DNA of 64,000 bases from Chrysiogenes arsenatis DSM 11915 (lineage in GTDB: Bacteria; Chrysiogenota; Chrysiogenetes; Chrysiogenales; Chrysiogenaceae), in NCBI RefSeq assembly GCF_000469585.1, contig NZ_AWNK01000005.1, positions 265,100 to 329,099 of the forward strand. Direction: 5' to 3'. Both the position numbers and the translations under genes were made by a program. Under the pieces are notes generated by a model. That model saw only the letters and a list, made by a program, of their open reading frames with translations. It did no database searches and was not told the origin of the DNA. Below are positions 59,586 through 64,000 of this stretch, in pieces (position 1 is the first letter of the stretch; each line of letters begins with the position of its first letter).

Positions 59586-61916
59586 TTACCCTTCCACAAA
59601 CTTCTGTAAATTATCTTCCATCACCCAAATACCGCACGGGCATACTCCGGCGCAAATCCCGCAGCCGATACACTTGGCATCTTCGCTGAAATATTCAAAC
59701 GTACCGTCCGGGTTTTCCTTGCGGCCAATGGCCTGCTCTGGGCAAATATCTTCACAAAAGTGACAGTCACGGCAGTAACCGCAACTCATGCAGCGGTCGG
59801 TCTCTTCGGCCACTTCTTTTTCCATTACCCGCTGAGCGTTCATGGGATGGTAATACTCATCGCGTACCCGATCCTGTGGAATCATCGGCGCTTTCGCAAA
59901 GGTATCAAGCGGCAAGCTATGAAGCGCACGCATGACATTCAGCGCCACATTACGCCCGTCGCCAAGGGCATGAGTAAAGAGCCCTTGCACAACTGCATCT
60001 CCCGCAATAAAAACACGTTGATTCGCTTCACACTGGAGATATTCGTTGCGTGCTACCAGCCCTTTTTCATCCAGATATTCCATAGGAAGAAAACCAAAGT
60101 CAGGACGATCGCCAACCGAAATAATTACGGTATCGGCTTCGAGCAACGTGCCATCTTTGAGATGTACTCCCCGCTCGGAAATGCGCTCGGTAAAGGCTGG
60201 CCAGAGGATTTTTGCGCCAAGTTTCCGCGCATGCGCTAGTTCGTGCTCGAATGCTGCCGGCTTCTGAATATCAATCGCCGTAACGTCCTGCGCACCGCAC
60301 TGATACGCGCCAATCACCACGTCCATCGCCGCGTTCCCCGCACCGATCACGACCACTTTTTTCCCGACAGACGGCAGGTTCCCCTTGTTGATCTGTTTCA
60401 GGAAATCAAGCCCTTTGACCAGCCGTTCATTGCCCGCAAACGGAATAACAACGGGATTATGCGCCCCAATCGCGATGACAACGGCGTCATACTCTTGCGT
60501 CAATTGGCAAAATTTTTCCTGATCGACTTCCGCGCCGCAGTGCAGGCCAATGCCGATCTGTGCTAACCGTTCCAACTCAGCACGCATCGCCTCCTGATCC
60601 AGCCGATCAGCAGGAATAACCTGACGCAACTTGCCACCGATTTCGGAGTCTTTTTCATATATATCAACCTGATAACCTTTACGGCGCAAATGCCATGCTG
60701 CCGCAAGTCCAGCGACGCCAGCACCAATCACCGCAATACGCTCCACGAGTTCCTGCGATGGCAGCGATACGCGCAGATCGCGGCTCAGGCTCCCCAACTG
60801 TCCGATTTTCACCGGCTCGTCAACATGAACCCGGTTACAGTCGTCAAGACAGAGATTCGGACAAACCTGCCCGCAAACCGAAGCGGGGAAAGGACTATAA
60901 TCAAGTACCAATGCCAATGCTTCAGCCACTTTCCCCTGACGCAACAGTGCGATCCGCTTTTGTGTCGGAATACCGATTGGACAACGATATTCACACGGTG
61001 CAGAATACGCTGCGTTGTGCCATTCGGGGTGGCGCAGACGCAGTTCGTCTTGCTCAATAAAGTCGGCAACGTAGTAATCGTCGTCATACAGCTTGCCAAA
61101 AATCCCACCACTGACCCATTTTTCCGCACGGAAATCGGCAATCGGCATCAGCGAATGCGTCACCCGTTCGGCATATGTTTTCGCAACAACTTTTTTCCAT
61201 TGCGAAAAATCACTGAGCGCCGGAATAATTTCAGGGCGCCCCAACCGTGCCGCAAATCCGGCAATCCCTTTCACCAGAAATTCGCGATCATTTTCGCCAA
61301 GATCAAGTACCCACACATCTTCAGCCAGATCAGCGACTTTGCCGCGCACGTAGACGGTGCCACCAACCATGCCGACACAACTGCGGTGGCCAAGCACAGA
61401 ATCAAGGTGTTCGCACCCGTAGCCGCATACAACGCCAATGCCGCCGCCCATAAATTCGAACGAAAAGGATCCGGCACTTTCCAGTACCCAGAACTCTGGT
61501 GGAGTAAAGCGGGGGTCGTATTTCATCAACGCGCCGGAACGGGTGCCAACCCGTCCGCCGACATAAATAGTTCCTGTCGCCGCACAGTGCGCGGTACTGT
61601 CGCCGCTATCGCCCTTCACAACAATTTCGGCGCCGGCATTGAGCCAGCCGACATCAGCTGGAGCGGGGCCATCGACAATAATCGTTGTACCGCTCATCCC
61701 CATCGATCCTAAGCGTTGCCCAGGATTATTGACGTGAAACGTGATGGGCGAGCCGTCACCGCTCCAGAGCGGACCGCCAATGTTATATTGGCCGGAAGCA
61801 TCTATCGTAAAATGGCGCACTCCAGCTTCCATTGCTTCATAAATTTGCTGCAGCAGAGCCTGGCTTGATATCCGCTTGCCATCAACAATGCCATTCAGGT
61901 GAAGTGTTGTTGTCAT
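59586..61916 (-). CDS. Glutamate synthase GXGXG domain fused to GltD-like FAD/4Fe-4S oxidoreductase
   Basis: A 776-residue fusion. Residues ~1-245 are the GltB-type GXGXG beta-helix (SGQYNIGGPLWSGDG, GGRVGTRSGALMKYD, GGTVYVRGKVADL). Then comes a Cys-rich linker (CEYRCPIGIPTQKR, CGQVCPNLCLDDC), the GltD-like region with FAD motif AVIGAGVAGLAAAW (~395) and NADPH motif VVIGAGNAAMD, and a C-terminal ferredoxin domain with two [4Fe-4S] sites (CMSCGYC, CIGCGICAGVCP). The GXGXG part and the electron-input part are usually separate proteins. The start is at 61916 (GGGGGC before ATG). Confidence 0.87.
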   Translation of the reverse strand: MTTTLHLNGIVDGKRISSQALLQQIYEAMEAGVRHFTIDASGQYNIGGPLWSGDGSPITFHVNNPGQRLGSMGMSGTTIIVDGPAPADVGWLNAGAEIVVKGDSGDSTAHCAATGTIYVGGRVGTRSGALMKYDPRFTPPEFWVLESAGSFSFEFMGGGIGVVCGYGCEHLDSVLGHRSCVGMVGGTVYVRGKVADLAEDVWVLDLGENDREFLVKGIAGFAARLGRPEIIPALSDFSQWKKVVAKTYAERVTHSLMPIADFRAEKWVSGGIFGKLYDDDYYVADFIEQDELRLRHPEWHNAAYSAPCEYRCPIGIPTQKRIALLRQGKVAEALALVLDYSPFPASVCGQVCPNLCLDDCNRVHVDEPVKIGQLGSLSRDLRVSLPSQELVERIAVIGAGVAGLAAAWHLRRKGYQVDIYEKDSEIGGKLRQVIPADRLDQEAMRAELERLAQIGIGLHCGAEVDQEKFCQLTQEYDAVVIAIGAHNPVVIPFAGNERLVKGLDFLKQINKGNLPSVGKKVVVIGAGNAAMDVVIGAYQCGAQDVTAIDIQKPAAFEHELAHARKLGAKILWPAFTERISERGVHLKDGTLLEADTVIISVGDRPDFGFLPMEYLDEKGLVARNEYLQCEANQRVFIAGDAVVQGLFTHALGDGRNVALNVMRALHSLPLDTFAKAPMIPQDRVRDEYYHPMNAQRVMEKEVAEETDRCMSCGYCRDCHFCEDICPEQAIGRKENPDGTFEYFSEDAKCIGCGICAGVCPCGIWVMEDNLQKFVEG

Positions 61917-61926
61917 AGTTGCCCCC

Positions 61927-63567
61927 TTAGCATGCATACGGAATGTTCAGCTTGTCGGCAATTGCTCTATCGGTCGTAATCAGGGCGTCGGAACGCCCGA
62001 CCGGCAGAGTGCTGTTGCCAATTGGTGCCATCAGTTTTTTCAATTCCTGATCAGTCGCAATAAAGTAATTGACGACATTTTCGGCCACCTTATCGATATC
62101 AAGCCGTTTGACGAGCACCGGGTTTTGCGTACAAATGCCCACCGGACACAAACCAGTATTACAGGCATTACACTTGCCATTATCCTGACCAACACAACCC
62201 GCAATTTGCAGCATCAGCTTGCCCGTGAAAATCCCATTGGCACCAAGGCAGATCATCTTGAACGCATCGGCCGCGAGATTCCCCGCCTGCCCCATGCCGC
62301 CACCAGCCCACAGCGGGATTTGCCCCTGTTTCCCCTGATGTACCGCCGCCAGATAGCAATCGCGCAGCTTGGAAACAATCGGATGGCCGGTATGGTCAAG
62401 CGAAATATCCTGCGCCGCACCCGTGCCACCGCTGATGCCGTCGATGAAAAACCCGCCGACAATATTGTACGGATCGCGCAGCAGGTTATTGTAAACCGAA
62501 ACACTGGTGACGCTGGCGGCGACTTTAATCGCTACCGGCACACGGAACTTAAAGGCGGCGTTCAGCGAAAGGAACATCTTCTGAACGCTTTCTTCAATTG
62601 AATACAATCCTTGATGATTTGGCGGGCTCAGTAAATCGGCCTTGGGCACGCCGCGAATTTCCTGAATGTGGCGTGCCACTTTTTTGGCCTGCAACATACC
62701 ACCATCGCCCGGCTTGGCGCCCTGACCTATTTTAATCAACACACCCGCCGGATCGTCCTGCATGTGCGCCATATTGTTGACAATACGGTTCCAACCAAAA
62801 TGGCCGGAAGCGATTTGCAAAATCATATAGCGGACAAAGCGCGAACGGAGCAGCGGCCCCGGCACGCCCCCTTCGCCAGTGCACATGCGAACGGGCAGGC
62901 CAACTTCTTCGTTCAGATAGGCAGTGGCAATCGCCAAGGCTTCCCACATGCGGGTCGAGAGCGCACCAATCGACATATCGCCAATAATAATCGGGTACAT
63001 CCAGTTCATCGGTGGCATCGGGCGCGAAGTGATGAGCTTGCCATCTTTCAATTCGAGCCCCAAGCCTTGCGGCGGAAGCACGCGACCAAGCGGTGAAAGC
63101 ATGTCGAACGTGTGGCGCTGCGCATCGAGCGAAGGATCGGTCATTTGCGAAATACGGCCAATGACTATTTTATCGAGCGTACTGCCCGTTGGGTTCAAAT
63201 TCGAGCGGCCCCCGCGCTTGTATCCGTCAGCCGTCGCACTGCGATATTTAATTGCCAGCCGCCCGTGCGGATTAAGCATCGGGGCAATGGCTTCGTTCGG
63301 GCATACCTTTTCGCAAATTCCGCAACCACGGCAAGCGTCTTGGTGATTGATCACTTGGCGGATCACCGGCACACTCTGGAACAACACCTTGGGTTGTGGC
63401 GTTAAGTGATCGCTAATGACCTTACGCCGCTTTTCGACTCCAGCGGTAATGGAGCCAAACGGGCAGGACGCTAAGCAACGGCCACACATCGTGCAGCGAT
63501 CATGTTTATAGACAATACGCCATTGCAGGTCGTCACGCGCAATGGCATTTACCCTCATTGTTGCCAT
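61927..63567 (-). CDS. Glutamate synthase FMN-binding central subunit with N-terminal ferredoxin domain
   Basis: A 546-residue subunit of the archaeal-type glutamate synthase. Two 4Fe-4S motifs lie at the N-terminus (CTMCGRCLASCP near 25 and CRGCGICEKVCP near 78). The FMN/3Fe-4S barrel follows: MSIGALSTRMWEALA, GEGGVPGP, KIGQGAKPGDGGM, GISGGTGAAQDIS and CNACNTGLCPVGICTQ with the 3Fe-4S cysteines. It forms glutamate from 2-oxoglutarate with ammonia from the amidotransferase subunit. It overlaps the amidotransferase gene by 13 nt. Confidence 0.9.
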   Translation of the reverse strand: MATMRVNAIARDDLQWRIVYKHDRCTMCGRCLASCPFGSITAGVEKRRKVISDHLTPQPKVLFQSVPVIRQVINHQDACRGCGICEKVCPNEAIAPMLNPHGRLAIKYRSATADGYKRGGRSNLNPTGSTLDKIVIGRISQMTDPSLDAQRHTFDMLSPLGRVLPPQGLGLELKDGKLITSRPMPPMNWMYPIIIGDMSIGALSTRMWEALAIATAYLNEEVGLPVRMCTGEGGVPGPLLRSRFVRYMILQIASGHFGWNRIVNNMAHMQDDPAGVLIKIGQGAKPGDGGMLQAKKVARHIQEIRGVPKADLLSPPNHQGLYSIEESVQKMFLSLNAAFKFRVPVAIKVAASVTSVSVYNNLLRDPYNIVGGFFIDGISGGTGAAQDISLDHTGHPIVSKLRDCYLAAVHQGKQGQIPLWAGGGMGQAGNLAADAFKMICLGANGIFTGKLMLQIAGCVGQDNGKCNACNTGLCPVGICTQNPVLVKRLDIDKVAENVVNYFIATDQELKKLMAPIGNSTLPVGRSDALITTDRAIADKLNIPYAC

Positions 63568-64000
63568 CTGAGCACCTCCAGATCATTGTTGATCACTACC
63601 GTTTCCCGTTCATGCGGATAAATATCCTGCTTCCAGTCACGGTTCGGGAGGATCTCATTGATGCCGTTGACTTCGGAACTAATCGCCACCATCGTATCCG
63701 TGCGGCCAACAACAACGGGGCGCAACTTTTTGGAGTCGCACAGGGTGAACATCGTCCCGTCAGGAAGGACGCCGATGATGGTATTCGGCCCATTGATTTC
63801 CAGATGAGCCAGCGACGAGCGGATGCGCAGCAAAACATCACGATCGGCTCTTTTTTCGATTTCATCAAACGGCAGCGGCGTCGCGGTATGTTTATAGTAT
63901 TCCAGCGGCCAGCCCAACTCGCGATGAATATAATGTAGCGTATACAAGAAGCACTGCGAATCGGATTCAAAGCCGATATACCCGCGATTCAGCCCTTGCT
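63555..64000 (-). CDS. Glutamate synthase amidotransferase subunit (partial, 5' end beyond window)
   Basis: The last ~148 codons of a class II glutamine amidotransferase domain, as in GltB domain 1. Visible blocks: GYIGFESDSQCFLYTLHYI, AHLEINGPNTIIGVLPDG, FTLCDSKKLRPVVVGRTD and VAISSEVNGINEIL. The N-terminal catalytic Cys is outside the window. The frame is open to the right edge. It is the first visible gene of a three-gene operon with the FMN subunit and the GXGXG-reductase fusion. Confidence 0.87.
   Translation of the reverse strand, partial: QGLNRGYIGFESDSQCFLYTLHYIHRELGWPLEYYKHTATPLPFDEIEKRADRDVLLRIRSSLAHLEINGPNTIIGVLPDGTMFTLCDSKKLRPVVVGRTDTMVAISSEVNGINEILPNRDWKQDIYPHERETVVINNDLEVLRWQQ

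Noticed and set aside
60690-61712. 340-codon plus-strand open frame inside the glutamate synthase fusion
   Set aside because: It is a shadow of the minus-strand fusion gene and has no domain pattern of its own.
1-64000. CRISPR array, tRNA or rRNA genes, IS elements
   Set aside because: I saw no regularly spaced direct repeats, no tRNA cloverleaf or rRNA segment and no transposase or integrase gene; a covariance-model scan would settle small RNAs.

Overview
The window is about 50% GC and is densely packed with bacterial operons. Many gene pairs overlap by exactly 4 nt (ATGA). Genes include valS, nadC, hemB, mutM and aroF-type housekeeping genes, a three-gene ferredoxin-containing glutamate synthase locus of the archaeal type, a Mn-dependent pyrophosphatase with CBS domains, and outer-membrane lipid machinery (LolA-like, LpxL-like and MMPL proteins). 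Together these suggest a Gram-negative, probably anaerobic or facultative bacterium. A Chrysiogenota/Deferribacterota or deltaproteobacterial relative fits, but that is a weak guess and I cannot name a species.

Region 1 (1-1157) holds the 5' part of a Fic-family gene and a repeat-rich spacer. Region 2 (1158-28078, minus strand) is the main attraction. It is a ~25 kb operon that looks like an aryl-polyene (APE) pathway: ketoreductase, two full ketosynthases, ACP, PlsC-like acyltransferase, acid ligase, HAL/TAL-type ammonia-lyase, two hot-dog dehydratases, LolA-like carrier, MMPL exporter, thioesterase, and a ketosynthase with its chain-length-factor partner. It also carries less usual parts: a CrtI-like oxidoreductase, four B12-binding radical SAM enzymes, a GT2-DUF2062 protein, an LpxL-like acyltransferase and a FabH-like synthase. 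Secreted BamE-like proteins sit at both ends. A plus-strand MqsR/MqsA toxin-antitoxin module and two unknown genes (4580-6413) interrupt the operon.

Region 3 (28132-36706) holds an MFS transporter, two U32-family proteins, a response regulator, a cytochrome c, the Mn-pyrophosphatase, hemB and a DAHP synthase. The DAHP synthase is preceded by a leader peptide rich in Phe, Trp and Tyr codons and by two tandem terminators, which is a textbook attenuator layout. Region 4 (36772-44425) holds two small genes, an AAA ATPase/DUF4276 pair that resembles phage defence, and an ECF sigma/NrsF anti-sigma pair. These lie just upstream of an ArsS-like radical SAM gene, a DUF3047 gene and a TVP38-disulfide-reductase fusion, preceded by a candidate ECF promoter.

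Region 5 (44520-48486) holds a REC-PAS-histidine kinase, mutM, a small protein with a palindromic operator, and a WYL regulator. Region 6 (48487-53220) is an island of accessory and decayed genes: a TPR protein, a small GWIFPK-motif protein, an attC-like hairpin, a broken ribbon-helix-helix antitoxin fused to a truncated RelA/SpoT domain, a scrap of hsdM and a DUF1016 nuclease. Region 7 (53267-64000) returns to core genes: valS-nadC, a chemoreceptor, a DUF309 protein, and the glutamate synthase operon on the minus strand, whose first gene runs off the right edge.
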